NCBI RefSeq assembly: GCF_014897315.1
Contig: NZ_JABUYL010000001.1
Span: forward strand, 124,001 to 188,000
Direction of reading: 5' to 3'
DNA: 64,000 nt
Origin: Proteus sp. FME41
GTDB taxonomy: Bacteria > Pseudomonadota > Gammaproteobacteria > Enterobacterales > Enterobacteriaceae
Shown: piece by piece, positions 1 through 8,130 of the stretch
Position numbering within the stretch: the first letter of the stretch is position 1
How the letters are laid out: the number at the start of each line of letters is the position of its first letter
The notes under the pieces: model-generated
Seen by the model: only the letters and a program-made list of their open reading frames with translations
Database searches by the model: none
Told to the model about the DNA's origin: nothing
Program-made: the position numbers and the translations under genes

Positions 1-1
1 T

Positions 2-1288
2 ATCCGTAATATGGCAACCCGTATTATCGATCTGGATCGGGGGCATTTATCATCATGGCCGGGAAATTACGATAAATATCTTGAAAGCAAAGAAGAAGCC
101 TTGCGTGTTGAAGAGCAACAAAATGCAGAGTTTGACCGCAAGTTAGCACAAGAAGAAACATGGATACGTCAAGGTATTAAAGCACGACGCACTCGTAATG
201 AAGGGCGTGTACGCGCTTTAAAAGCACTGCGTGTTGAACGTAGTGAACGCCGTGATGTATTAGGCAGTGCACGTATGCAAGTCGAAGAAGCAACTCGATC
301 GGGCAAAATTGTGTTTGAGCTGGAAGAGGTTAATTACAGTATTGGAACACGTAAATTGGTTCGTGATTTTTCTGCCAAGGTGCAACGTGGTGATAAAATT
401 GCATTAGTTGGGCCAAATGGTTGTGGCAAAACGACGCTATTAAAACTGATGTTAGGTGACTTAAAAGCAGACAGTGGACGAGTCCATTGTGGTACTAAGC
501 TTGAAGTTGCTTACTTCGATCAGCATCGTGCTGCACTTGATCCTGATAAAACAGTCATGGACAACCTTGCAGAAGGTAAACAAGAAGTCATGGTAAATGG
601 TCGTCCTCGCCATGTATTAGGTTATTTACAAGACTTCTTGTTCCCGCCTAAGCGTGCGATGACACCTGTTCGTGCTCTGTCTGGCGGTGAAAGAAACCGT
701 TTATTACTTGCGCGTTTATTCTTAAAACCAAGTAATTTACTGATCCTCGATGAACCAACCAATGATCTGGATGTTGAAACATTAGAATTATTGGAAGAGC
801 TGGTGGATGCGTACCAAGGAACTATTTTACTCGTCAGCCATGATCGTGAATTCGTTGATAACAGTGTTACTGAATGTTGGATTTTTGAAGGCGATGGCGT
901 TATTAATAGTTACGTGGGGGGATATTTTGATGCTCAACAACAAAGAGCACAGACTGTTTCATTGAAAAATGATCAAAATAAACCACGTAATGCACCAGAA
1001 AAAGCTGAAAAAGAAGCCAAAACTAAAGATAGCGCCAAAAAAAACACTCGTAGTGGTAACAAGTTAAGTTATCATTTAACGCGTGAGCTTGAACAACTTC
1101 CTGCTAAGTTAGAAAGTTTAGAAACGCAGTTAAGTGCGTTACAAGAAGAAGTGAGTGCGTCAGATTTCTTTACTCGTCCTCACGAAGAGACAGAAAAAGT
1201 GCTAAAGGCGCTGGCAGACAAAGAACAAGAGCTTGAGACCGCTTTTGATAGATGGCAAGAGCTGGAAATAATGCAAAACGGTGAATAA
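2..1288 (+). CDS. uup: Uup, ABC-F ATPase (5' end outside window)
   Basis: C-terminal two thirds of an ABC-F family ATPase. The reading frame is open to the window edge, and the residues before the first internal Met (Ile-Arg-Asn) continue the end of the first ABC domain, so the true start lies upstream. The second ABC domain shows a Walker A (GPNGCGKTT), the LSGGE signature and a Walker B (LLILDEPTNDLD). A Lys/Glu-rich linker and a C-terminal coiled coil (roughly the last 80 residues) follow, as in Uup. ABC-F proteins act on ribosomes rather than as transporters; Uup is also linked to precise excision of transposons and to branched DNA. The pqiABC genes follow, as in E. coli. Confidence 0.95.
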   Translation: MRNMATRIIDLDRGHLSSWPGNYDKYLESKEEALRVEEQQNAEFDRKLAQEETWIRQGIKARRTRNEGRVRALKALRVERSERRDVLGSARMQVEEATRSGKIVFELEEVNYSIGTRKLVRDFSAKVQRGDKIALVGPNGCGKTTLLKLMLGDLKADSGRVHCGTKLEVAYFDQHRAALDPDKTVMDNLAEGKQEVMVNGRPRHVLGYLQDFLFPPKRAMTPVRALSGGERNRLLLARLFLKPSNLLILDEPTNDLDVETLELLEELVDAYQGTILLVSHDREFVDNSVTECWIFEGDGVINSYVGGYFDAQQQRAQTVSLKNDQNKPRNAPEKAEKEAKTKDSAKKNTRSGNKLSYHLTRELEQLPAKLESLETQLSALQEEVSASDFFTRPHEETEKVLKALADKEQELETAFDRWQELEIMQNGE

Positions 1289-1299
1289 CCGATTGAAAG

Positions 1300-1321
1300 C
1301 GGGGCATGATGCCCCGTTTTA
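1300..1321 (+). terminator. Rho-independent terminator after uup
   Basis: GC-rich hairpin CGGGGC-atgat-GCCCCG followed by TTTTA, 11 bases after the uup stop codon. It separates uup from pqiA. Confidence 0.85.
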
Positions 1322-1373
1322 CTTACTAGATTGAATGTTCTTTTATTGATTATCAAAAATAAGAGGTGTCGCT

Positions 1374-2663
1374 GTGTGCTCTGGTCAACAACATCGTCAT
1401 GAACATAAGCATGAGCAAATATTATGTCCTCAGTGCGATCTGGTGGTCAATGTTCCTGAATTAGCGCAAGGAACCAAAGCCACATGCCCTCGTTGTCACT
1501 CGGTATTAACAGCTCGTTGGCGTCAGCCTTTTTATCAGCCTGTTGCATTGGCAATCAGTGCATTATTTATGTTATTTATGGCGAGTCAATTTACCTTTGT
1601 GAGCATGGAAGTTGCAGGTATTGCCAATAATATTACTCTGATGCAAATCCCAAACGTGATGTTTAGTGAAAATTACATCGAACTGGGGGCTTTTTTCTTA
1701 TTATTTGTCCAGATTGTGCCTGCCTTTTGTATGTTGGCAATTTTATTACTTTGCACACCGATTAAATTACCTAGGAAGTTACAAATCTGGTTATCTCGTA
1801 TTTTATTCCAACTTAAATCATGGTGTATGGCAGAAATTTTTCTTGCCGGAATTTTAGTCAGTTTTGTTAAATTAATGGCATATGGTGATATTGGTTTAGG
1901 ATTAAGTTTTTTACCTTATGTGCTTTATTGCTTATTTCAAATTCGTGCTTTCCAATGCCTTGATAGGCATACATTATGGGAGAAGTTAGAGCCTCGTCCT
2001 GCCTATCCTGATATAGAGTCAGGCAAATCAGGCCTAAAGCAAGGGGTTAGATTATGCCGTTCCTGCACGGCAATTTTGCCAGTTTCACAATATGAATGCA
2101 GTCGTTGTGAAGTTAAAGGACACGCAAGAAGACCAAAAAGTTTGCAATGGACAGTCTCTCTGCTGATTACGTCATTAATCCTTTATATCCCAGCTAATTT
2201 ATTACCTATTATGGTGACTGAATCTCTGGGCAATAATATTTACTCGACCATTATGGCTGGGGTTATTTTGTTATGGGAAGATGGTTCTTATCCTGTTGCC
2301 ATGGTGATATTTATTGCCAGTATTATGGTGCCCAGTTTAAAAATGATCGCGATTGCTTGGTTATGTTGGGATGCGCATAAATCAAAAGGTAAAAGAGATC
2401 CTGCCAGAATGCATTTTCTCTATGAAGTTGTTGAATATGTCGGGCGTTGGTCAATGATCGATGTCTTCGTTATCGCGGTTTTAGCTTCATTAGTCAGAAT
2501 GGGACGTCTGATGAGCATCTACCCTGATTTTGGTGTGGTGCTATTTGCATTGGTCGTCGTGTTAACTATGTTCTCTGCAATGATGTTTGATCCTCGGTTG
2601 ACGTGGGATAAGTGTACAGCCGATGATGATAACCCCATGATTAAGGAGCCTAAGGGTGACTGA
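1374..2663 (+). CDS. pqiA: PqiA, inner-membrane component of the Pqi lipid-transport system
   Basis: Integral membrane protein of 429 residues (E. coli about 417). It contains two repeats of a PqiA domain, each opening with zinc-ribbon-like cysteine pairs (CPQCDLVV...CPRCHS near residues 18-42 and CRSC...CSRCEVKG near residues 228-247) followed by four hydrophobic segments. PqiA, PqiB and PqiC form an envelope-spanning MCE system thought to move lipids between the membranes. The start is a GTG with AGAGG eight bases upstream. The 3' end overlaps pqiB by 8 bases, indicating one operon with coupled translation. Confidence 0.93.
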   Translation: MCSGQQHRHEHKHEQILCPQCDLVVNVPELAQGTKATCPRCHSVLTARWRQPFYQPVALAISALFMLFMASQFTFVSMEVAGIANNITLMQIPNVMFSENYIELGAFFLLFVQIVPAFCMLAILLLCTPIKLPRKLQIWLSRILFQLKSWCMAEIFLAGILVSFVKLMAYGDIGLGLSFLPYVLYCLFQIRAFQCLDRHTLWEKLEPRPAYPDIESGKSGLKQGVRLCRSCTAILPVSQYECSRCEVKGHARRPKSLQWTVSLLITSLILYIPANLLPIMVTESLGNNIYSTIMAGVILLWEDGSYPVAMVIFIASIMVPSLKMIAIAWLCWDAHKSKGKRDPARMHFLYEVVEYVGRWSMIDVFVIAVLASLVRMGRLMSIYPDFGVVLFALVVVLTMFSAMMFDPRLTWDKCTADDDNPMIKEPKGD

Positions 2664-4308
2664 AAAGAATGAAACTGCTTTCGAGGAAGCAAAAATTAAC
2701 AAATTAAAAAGCTGGTCTCCAGTTTGGATTATCCCTCTAGTCACTTTACTGATTGGTGCATGGATACTTTATTATCATTTCAGCCATCAAGGCCCAGAAG
2801 TTACATTAATTACCTATAATGCCGAGGGGATTGAAGCGGGTAAAACCAAAATTAAAAGCCGTAGTGTAGATATTGGCTTAGTTGAAAGTGTCACACTCGA
2901 CAGTAATTTTAGCCGCGTTATTATCAATGCACGTCTTGATACAGGCATGAACGAGTTATTACGTACTGACACAGCATTCTGGGTTGTAAGGCCACAAATA
3001 GGCAAAGATGGTGTAACTGGCTTAGGAACCTTGCTTTCAGGTGCTTATATTGAGTTACAACCAGGATTAACTGGTAAAGAAAAAGATGAGTTTAATCTCC
3101 TTGATGCCCCTCCGCTTGCTTCACCGGATGCTAAGGGTATCCGCATTAATTTAGTCAGCGAAAGAGCGGGCCAATTAAATGCAGGTGATCCGATTTTATT
3201 CAGAGGTTATCAAGTTGGCTCAGTTGAAACCAGTGAGTTCAACATTGATAGTCGAGACATGCATTACCAACTCTTTATCAAAGCCCCTTATGACAAAATG
3301 GTGACATCCAATGTTCGATTCTGGAAAGATTCAGGTATTGCCTTTGATATGTCTTCATCGGGTGTACGAGTTGAAATGGCGTCACTTTCTACACTCTTTA
3401 GTGGAGGCGTGAGTTTTGATGTTCCTCCTGGTTGGTTACCTGGTGAACAAATTGCACCTAAAACTGAATTTAAGCTTTACGATAATGAAAAGAGCATTCA
3501 AAACTCGTTATATACCGATTACCGTAGCTACATCATGTTCTTCTCTGATTCAGTGAGAGGATTACAAGCAGGTGCTCCGGTCGAATTCCGCGGAATTCGG
3601 ATGGGAACCGTTGTTCAAGTGCCTTATTACACGAAAGGTATGCAACAATCACTGGATAAAGATTTCCGTATTCCTGTACTTATTCATGTTGAGCCAGAAC
3701 GTTTTGCCAATGATGTTGGTGAAAGTTTTGATTTTGTTAAAGAAATATCCTCTGCTTCTAATAATGGACTAAGAGCGTCATTGAAATCAGGAAACCTTTT
3801 AACGGGTGCGTTGTATATTGACCTCGATTTCTATCCGGATGAAACCAAATGGGAAGGGACTCAAGAAGTCGCGGGTTTCCAACAAATTCCTACCGTAAGT
3901 TCAGGTTTAGCGCAGATCCAGCAAAAAGTGATGACATCACTTGATAAGATAAACAATCTTCCTGTTGAGCCAATGCTCAAAGAGATGACAGCGACATTAT
4001 CTGAAAGTCAAAAAGCAGTCACTGAGGCTAAAGAAACGTTAAAAGCATTGAATGCCATGATTGGTAGTGATGAATTTAGAAACCTCCCTAATGATATCCA
4101 ACAATCATTGAAAGAGATCAATCGCAGTATGCAAGGCTTCCAACCCGGTTCTCCTGCATACGGAAAAATGATCGATAACATGCAACAGCTTGATCAGGTG
4201 TTAAGAGAGATGCAGCCTTTATTGAAAACATTGAACAATAAGAGCAACGCATTGATTTTCGAAGCGAAGGAAGGTAAAGATCCAGAACCAAAGAGGGCTG
4301 AGAAATGA
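2656..4308 (+). CDS. pqiB: PqiB, periplasm-spanning MCE protein
   Basis: Protein of 550 residues with one N-terminal membrane segment (about residues 20-42) and three MCE domains in tandem, seen as repeated GLxxGxPVxFRGxxVG-like stretches (for example at LNAGDPILFRGYQVGSV and LQAGAPVEFRGIRMGTV). A C-terminal helical region (about residues 430-540) would form the long PqiB tunnel needle. The GTG start lies within the last codons of pqiA, preceded by AAGGAG. It overlaps the next gene by the ATGA tetranucleotide. Role by family: forms the hydrophobic conduit between PqiA and PqiC. Confidence 0.93.
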   Translation: MTEKNETAFEEAKINKLKSWSPVWIIPLVTLLIGAWILYYHFSHQGPEVTLITYNAEGIEAGKTKIKSRSVDIGLVESVTLDSNFSRVIINARLDTGMNELLRTDTAFWVVRPQIGKDGVTGLGTLLSGAYIELQPGLTGKEKDEFNLLDAPPLASPDAKGIRINLVSERAGQLNAGDPILFRGYQVGSVETSEFNIDSRDMHYQLFIKAPYDKMVTSNVRFWKDSGIAFDMSSSGVRVEMASLSTLFSGGVSFDVPPGWLPGEQIAPKTEFKLYDNEKSIQNSLYTDYRSYIMFFSDSVRGLQAGAPVEFRGIRMGTVVQVPYYTKGMQQSLDKDFRIPVLIHVEPERFANDVGESFDFVKEISSASNNGLRASLKSGNLLTGALYIDLDFYPDETKWEGTQEVAGFQQIPTVSSGLAQIQQKVMTSLDKINNLPVEPMLKEMTATLSESQKAVTEAKETLKALNAMIGSDEFRNLPNDIQQSLKEINRSMQGFQPGSPAYGKMIDNMQQLDQVLREMQPLLKTLNNKSNALIFEAKEGKDPEPKRAEK

Positions 4309-4880
4309 TGAAATACATCATTGGAATATTTGTATTGATGCTAACGGCATGTTCAAGCCAGACTAATAAAACGTATTATCAGTTACCTGATATTTACCAG
4401 AATGGTGTATCAGTAGAAGTAACGACAATACAAGCAGCGAAGAAGCCTCAAATCTGGGTTCAGCCGATCCGCTTATCTAATATGCTAGTAAGTGCAGGAA
4501 TTGTTTATCAAACAACGGATATTAACTATACCGTAGCGAACCAACATTTATGGATCAACCCACTTGATCAGCAATTACAACAAAATCTTATTTCGGGGTT
4601 GACTAAATCATTGCCTGATACGGTTGTTGCTAATCAGCCAGTTGAAGATAAGCTGGCGAAATTAACAGTAACTGTTAATTACTTCCAAGGTCGGTATGAC
4701 GGAAAAGTCATTATTTCAGGTGATTGGATTTATGCTGTAGACAATAAGGTTATTAGTCAGCCATTTTCATTAGTGTTGACACAAACAGAAGATGGTTATC
4801 CCGCTTTAGTACGCACATTAGGGCAAGGTTGGGAACAGGTTGTCTCTGATATCGCGAAAGCAATTCAAGCGCAATACTAA
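4305..4880 (+). CDS. pqiC: PqiC (YmbA), outer-membrane lipoprotein
   Basis: Lipoprotein of 191 residues with signal peptide and lipobox LTAC near residues 13-16, so Cys16 would be lipidated. The remainder is an ABC-type transport auxiliary / DUF330 domain, as in E. coli PqiC (about 187 residues). It begins in an ATGATG doublet overlapping the pqiB stop codon; either ATG could start translation. It would anchor the PqiB tunnel at the outer membrane. A long-stem terminator follows, closing the pqiABC operon. Confidence 0.9.
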   Translation: MMKYIIGIFVLMLTACSSQTNKTYYQLPDIYQNGVSVEVTTIQAAKKPQIWVQPIRLSNMLVSAGIVYQTTDINYTVANQHLWINPLDQQLQQNLISGLTKSLPDTVVANQPVEDKLAKLTVTVNYFQGRYDGKVIISGDWIYAVDNKVISQPFSLVLTQTEDGYPALVRTLGQGWEQVVSDIAKAIQAQY

Positions 4881-4902
4881 CTGATTTAGCATTACGTTTA
4901 TT

Positions 4903-4953
4903 AAAACCCAATACTCTCTTAAATTATATTTAAGTGGGGTATTGGGTTTTGTT
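4903..4953 (+). terminator. Terminator of pqiABC
   Basis: Stem AAAACCCAATAC / GTATTGGGTTTT with an inner second stem, followed by a T-rich tract. The symmetric A/T flanks could let it act on both strands. Confidence 0.75.
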
Positions 4954-4981
4954 TATTTAAAAAACAAAAAAAGGAAACAGT

Positions 4982-5395
4982 ATGTTAGAAAGCCTTAAAA
5001 AGAAATATCCCACTGCGATCAGTTGGTCATTTGGGGATAATGCTCAGTTAGCGGATGAGCTTGCTATGCTGGTGGTAGAAGGAAAAAAAACGGCAACGTG
5101 TAGCTCATTAAATGGTTTTTTTAGTGACAGCGTTATTCCTGTTATTGGGGGCTTTAGCATTATTCTAAATAGTAAAAATGAGCCTATTTGTGTTATTCGA
5201 ACACGTTCTTTGCAACTAATCCGATTTAATGAAGTCACCGAAGAATTGGCTAAGAGAGAAGGCGAAGGGGATTTAAGTTTGGCATATTGGCAAGAAGGAC
5301 ATAAAGCCTTCTTTAATCGAGAAGGTCATTTTTCAGAAGATATGGAGTTGGTATTTGAAGAGTTTGAATTAATAGAAGTATGTAAGTGGTGTTAA
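4982..5395 (+). CDS. ASCH domain protein
   Basis: Soluble protein of 137 residues resembling the ASCH (PUA-like) family: the N-terminal WSFGDN motif, a GKKTATCSS stretch near residues 34-42 and a glycine-rich 'PVIGGFSIIL' strand fit ASCH proteins that bind RNA or act on modified nucleosides. No exact function can be read. The start has AAGGAAAC directly upstream. It sits between the pqi operon and rmf, a position where E. coli has no equivalent gene, so it may be lineage-specific. It ends in Cys-Lys-Trp-Cys, an unusual terminal CxxC that could bind metal. Confidence 0.75.
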   Translation: MLESLKKKYPTAISWSFGDNAQLADELAMLVVEGKKTATCSSLNGFFSDSVIPVIGGFSIILNSKNEPICVIRTRSLQLIRFNEVTEELAKREGEGDLSLAYWQEGHKAFFNREGHFSEDMELVFEEFELIEVCKWC

Positions 5396-5868
5396 TAGCC
5401 TATTTTATTTTCAATAATAGCTAATTCCTTAATAAAACAAAGGTAATTAAAAAGAGTTTTCTACAAAAAAATAAAAATAGAGCAAAAAGTTATATTTATA
5501 AACCAAGTCTTATATTGACATAATTTTAAATTAAAACATCATTTTGTCTTACTTGATTTTTTGGTTTTATGAAATGAAAATGGAAAAAATATTTTTTGTT
5601 TCTTTATTGTTTTAAAATATCAATAGGTTATATTTATCTGCAATGTAACTTATTAAAAAACTAGATAATATTTTAATAAAAACATTAAATAAAATAAATG
5701 ATAACAATAGTTATTAAACTTGCGGTTGGCTCAATATCACAAATATGACATTTGTATTAACTTCTTTACTTGCTTAAATGCTCAATAAAGCGTATCAATT
5801 TATAGTGGTTGTTGAAAAAACAATCATTATCTTTCCGCTTAAACTTAGAACGTGAGGGTTGTCTAGAT
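5396..5868. other. AT-rich intergenic region upstream of rmf
   Basis: No convincing gene. It must hold the rmf promoter and 5' leader. A TTGTGATATTGAGCC-like stretch on the minus strand (about 5729-5745) vaguely resembles a CRP half-site pair, which would fit the known CRP control of E. coli rmf, but the match is too poor to call. Confidence 0.4.
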
Positions 5869-6039
5869 ATGAAAAGACAGAAACGAGATCGTTTAGCAAG
5901 AGCATTATCGAAAGGTTATCAAGCTGGTATGCAAGGTCGTTCAAAAGAACTTTGCCCTTATTTCGCCATTGATGCGCGTTCACATTGGCTTGGAGGTTGG
6001 CGACAGGCGATGGAAGATCGCCCGAGTCTGGTAAAATAA
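5869..6039 (+). CDS. rmf: RMF, ribosome modulation factor
   Basis: Basic protein of 56 residues (E. coli 55) with the family pattern MKRQKRDRLxRAxxxGYQAG near the N-terminus and the conserved SHWLGGWRQA motif near the C-terminus. RMF binds the 30S subunit in stationary phase and dimerises ribosomes to inactive 100S particles. The start was placed at the ATG giving MKRQKRD, preceded by GAGGG; a longer upstream extension in frame is not supported by the family. It lies just before fabA in E. coli as well, although here small membrane genes intervene. Confidence 0.95.
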   Translation: MKRQKRDRLARALSKGYQAGMQGRSKELCPYFAIDARSHWLGGWRQAMEDRPSLVK

Positions 6040-6205
6040 ATAACCCGTCGTAGTGAAATAGATAATAGCTTATTTTTAGCTATATTAAATATTATCACTA
6101 AGATTTTACCGACAATCAAAACGAGGGTTATTTATATACATTCCTATGTACATATTGAGCATAGGACAATTTGAGTATAAATAACAAACGATTAATTTGG
6201 ATATA

Positions 6206-6236
6206 AAAAAGGCTTACATATTTTGTAAGCCTTTTT
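6206..6236 (+). terminator. Terminator downstream of rmf
   Basis: Hairpin AAAAAGGCTTACA-tatt-TTGTAAGCCTTTTT with T-runs on both strands. It could serve rmf on the plus strand and the small genes read leftward on the minus strand. Confidence 0.8.
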
Positions 6237-6250
6237 ACGTTATATTATCA

Positions 6251-6418
6251 TTACTTTTTTAATTTTATTTCATGAAAATTTTTACGTAAGCGAAAACCAT
6301 AAACAGTAAGAAAAATAGCAAGTATTGTATTGACGGAATTATATAGCCAATCAATTTTTTCTGAAGTAAACCAAGTTATAAAAGATGTAAATATCAAAAA
6401 TATGCCACCATAAAACAT
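6251..6418 (-). CDS. Small putative membrane protein (55 aa)
   Basis: Short open frame encoding 55 residues with two hydrophobic segments (about residues 5-17 and 29-41) split by a charged turn SEKIDW and a basic tail RLRKNFHEIKLKK. That topology is plausible for a two-helix membrane peptide. AGGCAG precedes the start at a workable distance. It ends just left of the rmf terminator and lies downstream of another small membrane gene on the same strand. No family is recognised; a chance frame in AT-rich DNA remains possible. Confidence 0.35.
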   Translation of the reverse strand: MFYGGIFLIFTSFITWFTSEKIDWLYNSVNTILAIFLTVYGFRLRKNFHEIKLKK

Positions 6419-6502
6419 AAAGTCTGCCTATTTTTTTAGATACTTTTCCTTTGTTAATCACTTATTTTCCTTAAATTTTCTTTTTATAAAAACTAATTTA
6501 AC

Positions 6503-6733
6503 TTAAAGGTTTTCTTTTGATTTTTTAAATAATTTATATAAGTTTGGGCTATATAAACATAATGAGGTTATAGAAAAGCCTAAGATCCATTTTATATCGA
6601 ATTGACTAGCATACATACAAATAAATATAATCAATAAAATCGTGAGACGATAGCCAATGGCTTTACAAAGAAAAAAAGTAAGTTCAATAAGAAAGCTAAA
6701 GAGTTCTACAATTGCGCTTATAATCATATCCAT
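6503..6733 (-). CDS. Small membrane protein (76 aa)
   Basis: Product of 76 residues, mostly hydrophobic with two or three membrane segments and a lysine-rich end (KLFKKSKENL). The start is the ATG at 6733 with AAGGA nine bases upstream; an ATG 18 bases further out has no ribosome-binding site. The ORF at 6251-6418 lies 85 bases downstream on the same strand, so the two may be co-transcribed. No family recognised. Confidence 0.45.
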   Translation of the reverse strand: MDMIISAIVELFSFLIELTFFLCKAIGYRLTILLIIFICMYASQFDIKWILGFSITSLCLYSPNLYKLFKKSKENL

Positions 6734-6919
6734 ACGATTATTCCTTAACATAATCTACTTGTACTAAGTTGATATAAATTTTTAGTATCATATTTATTTA
6801 TGATAAGAAAGCTCACTTAACTTAAGCTTATATTTATATATAAAATTCATTTACTAATTTAATGACACTATACATAGATTAATTTATTATAGCGACTTTT
6901 ATTTACAAGGAAGACTTCA

Positions 6920-7411
6920 ATGAAAAAACCAATCTCATTATGGATAATATTAATTGCTTTTACTTTTTTCACACTAGGGCAATTAATGTCTTCATTTACT
7001 AGTGTTTCGACTTTATTGAGTGTATTTATAAAAAATAGTGCGAATTTTAATTTAATAGCTTCTCTTTCTATATTGTGGAGTATGATACAAACTTTTTCAC
7101 TCCCTACTTTATATGTTATTACACTTTTTGTTATTTTTATGAAGAAAGAAATAGCACCAATGATGCTGAAAATATTCTGGAGTATATCAATGTTTCCGAT
7201 CACTATCGCAATAATAATTGGAATTCAAAATGCATTTGATAATACAAATGGTAGTAATCAAGCAGAAAATTCAGGTGAAGTATTAGGTGTTTTATTTTTA
7301 GCCGGTTTATTTGTTTATCTCACATATAGCTTATTTTTCTCTGCTAAAATTAAGCATCATTTTCAGTGTCTAAAAGATAAGCAATCGACGGTTTGTGTTG
7401 ATAAAAACTGA
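6920..7411 (+). CDS. Putative four-helix inner-membrane protein
   Basis: Protein of 163 residues with four clear hydrophobic segments (about residues 7-28, 46-75, 88-105 and 128-145), a basic N-terminus and a cysteine-containing cytoplasmic tail. The arrangement is like DUF2569/YdgK-type small membrane proteins, but I cannot confirm that family. AAGGAAG is positioned as a ribosome-binding site. It is a single gene facing fabA, with a strong two-way terminator between them. Confidence 0.6.
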   Translation: MKKPISLWIILIAFTFFTLGQLMSSFTSVSTLLSVFIKNSANFNLIASLSILWSMIQTFSLPTLYVITLFVIFMKKEIAPMMLKIFWSISMFPITIAIIIGIQNAFDNTNGSNQAENSGEVLGVLFLAGLFVYLTYSLFFSAKIKHHFQCLKDKQSTVCVDKN

Positions 7412-7465
7412 ATTGAATATGATCTGTTTTTTATAAAGAAAATAAATACACTGTTAGTGTAGATA

Positions 7466-7502
7466 AAAAAATACCGTGTACTTTATGTTACACGGTATTT
7501 TT
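7466..7502. terminator. Bidirectional terminator between 7411 and fabA
   Basis: Perfect ten-base stem ATACCGTGTA / TACACGGTAT flanked by A-runs on the left and T-runs on the right, so it can end transcription from both converging genes. Confidence 0.85.
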
Positions 7503-7528
7503 ATAATAGATTCGGATTATTATCGAAC

Positions 7529-8047
7529 TTAGAATGCAGTTGTATCTTTAAATAAGCCAACTTTTAAGTCTTTTGCTTCATAAATCAGCTTACCATCAAC
7601 ATACACTTCACCATCGGCAATACCCATAATCAGTTTACGATTGATAACACGCTTGAAATCAATTTTATAGGTAACTTTTTTTGCTGTTGGTAATATTTGT
7701 CCGGTAAATTTAACTTCGCCTACACCGAGTGCGCGGCCTTTACCTTCACCACCAAGCCAACCAAGATAGAAGCCAACAAGTTGCCACATAGCATCAAGGC
7801 CTAAGCAACCTGGCATTACTGGATCATTGACAAAGTGACAGTCAAAAAACCATAAATCTGGCTTGATATCGAATTCTGCTTCGATAAAGCCTTTATTATG
7901 GGTGCCGCCATCTTCCGTCATTTTAATGATGCGATCCATCATTAGCATATTACCCGATGGCAGTGGTGGGCCATCTTGGCCAAATAATTCACCACGGCCT
8001 GAAGCAATGAGGTCTTCTTTAGAATAAGATTCGCGTTTATCAACCAT
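7529..8047 (-). CDS. fabA: FabA, 3-hydroxydecanoyl-ACP dehydratase/isomerase
   Basis: Protein of 172 residues, the same length as E. coli FabA. The catalytic His is in [12 protein letters not shown] near residue 71 and the catalytic Asp in [10 protein letters not shown] near residue 85. It dehydrates 3-hydroxydecanoyl-ACP and isomerises trans-2- to cis-3-decenoyl-ACP, starting unsaturated fatty acid synthesis. A palindrome matching a FabR operator lies just upstream. The gene follows lonH in the same orientation with a gap of about 80 bases, as in E. coli. Confidence 0.97.
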   Translation of the reverse strand: MVDKRESYSKEDLIASGRGELFGQDGPPLPSGNMLMMDRIIKMTEDGGTHNKGFIEAEFDIKPDLWFFDCHFVNDPVMPGCLGLDAMWQLVGFYLGWLGGEGKGRALGVGEVKFTGQILPTAKKVTYKIDFKRVINRKLIMGIADGEVYVDGKLIYEAKDLKVGLFKDTTAF

Positions 8048-8085
8048 TGTCTATATAGCCTTTATCATGTGTAAGTCAACAGAAT

Positions 8086-8103
8086 AGCTTACACTTGTAC
8101 GCT
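8086..8103. promoter_or_regulatory. FabR-type operator upstream of fabA
   Basis: Near-perfect 18-base palindrome AGCTTACA-CT-TGTACGCT, 39 bases before the fabA start. As I recall, FabR sites upstream of fabA and fabB have this AGCGTACA-NN-TGTACGCT shape. FabR would repress fabA in response to unsaturated acyl thioesters. Confidence 0.6.
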
Positions 8104-8130
8104 GAACAACTCCGATCACTTGAAACAGAA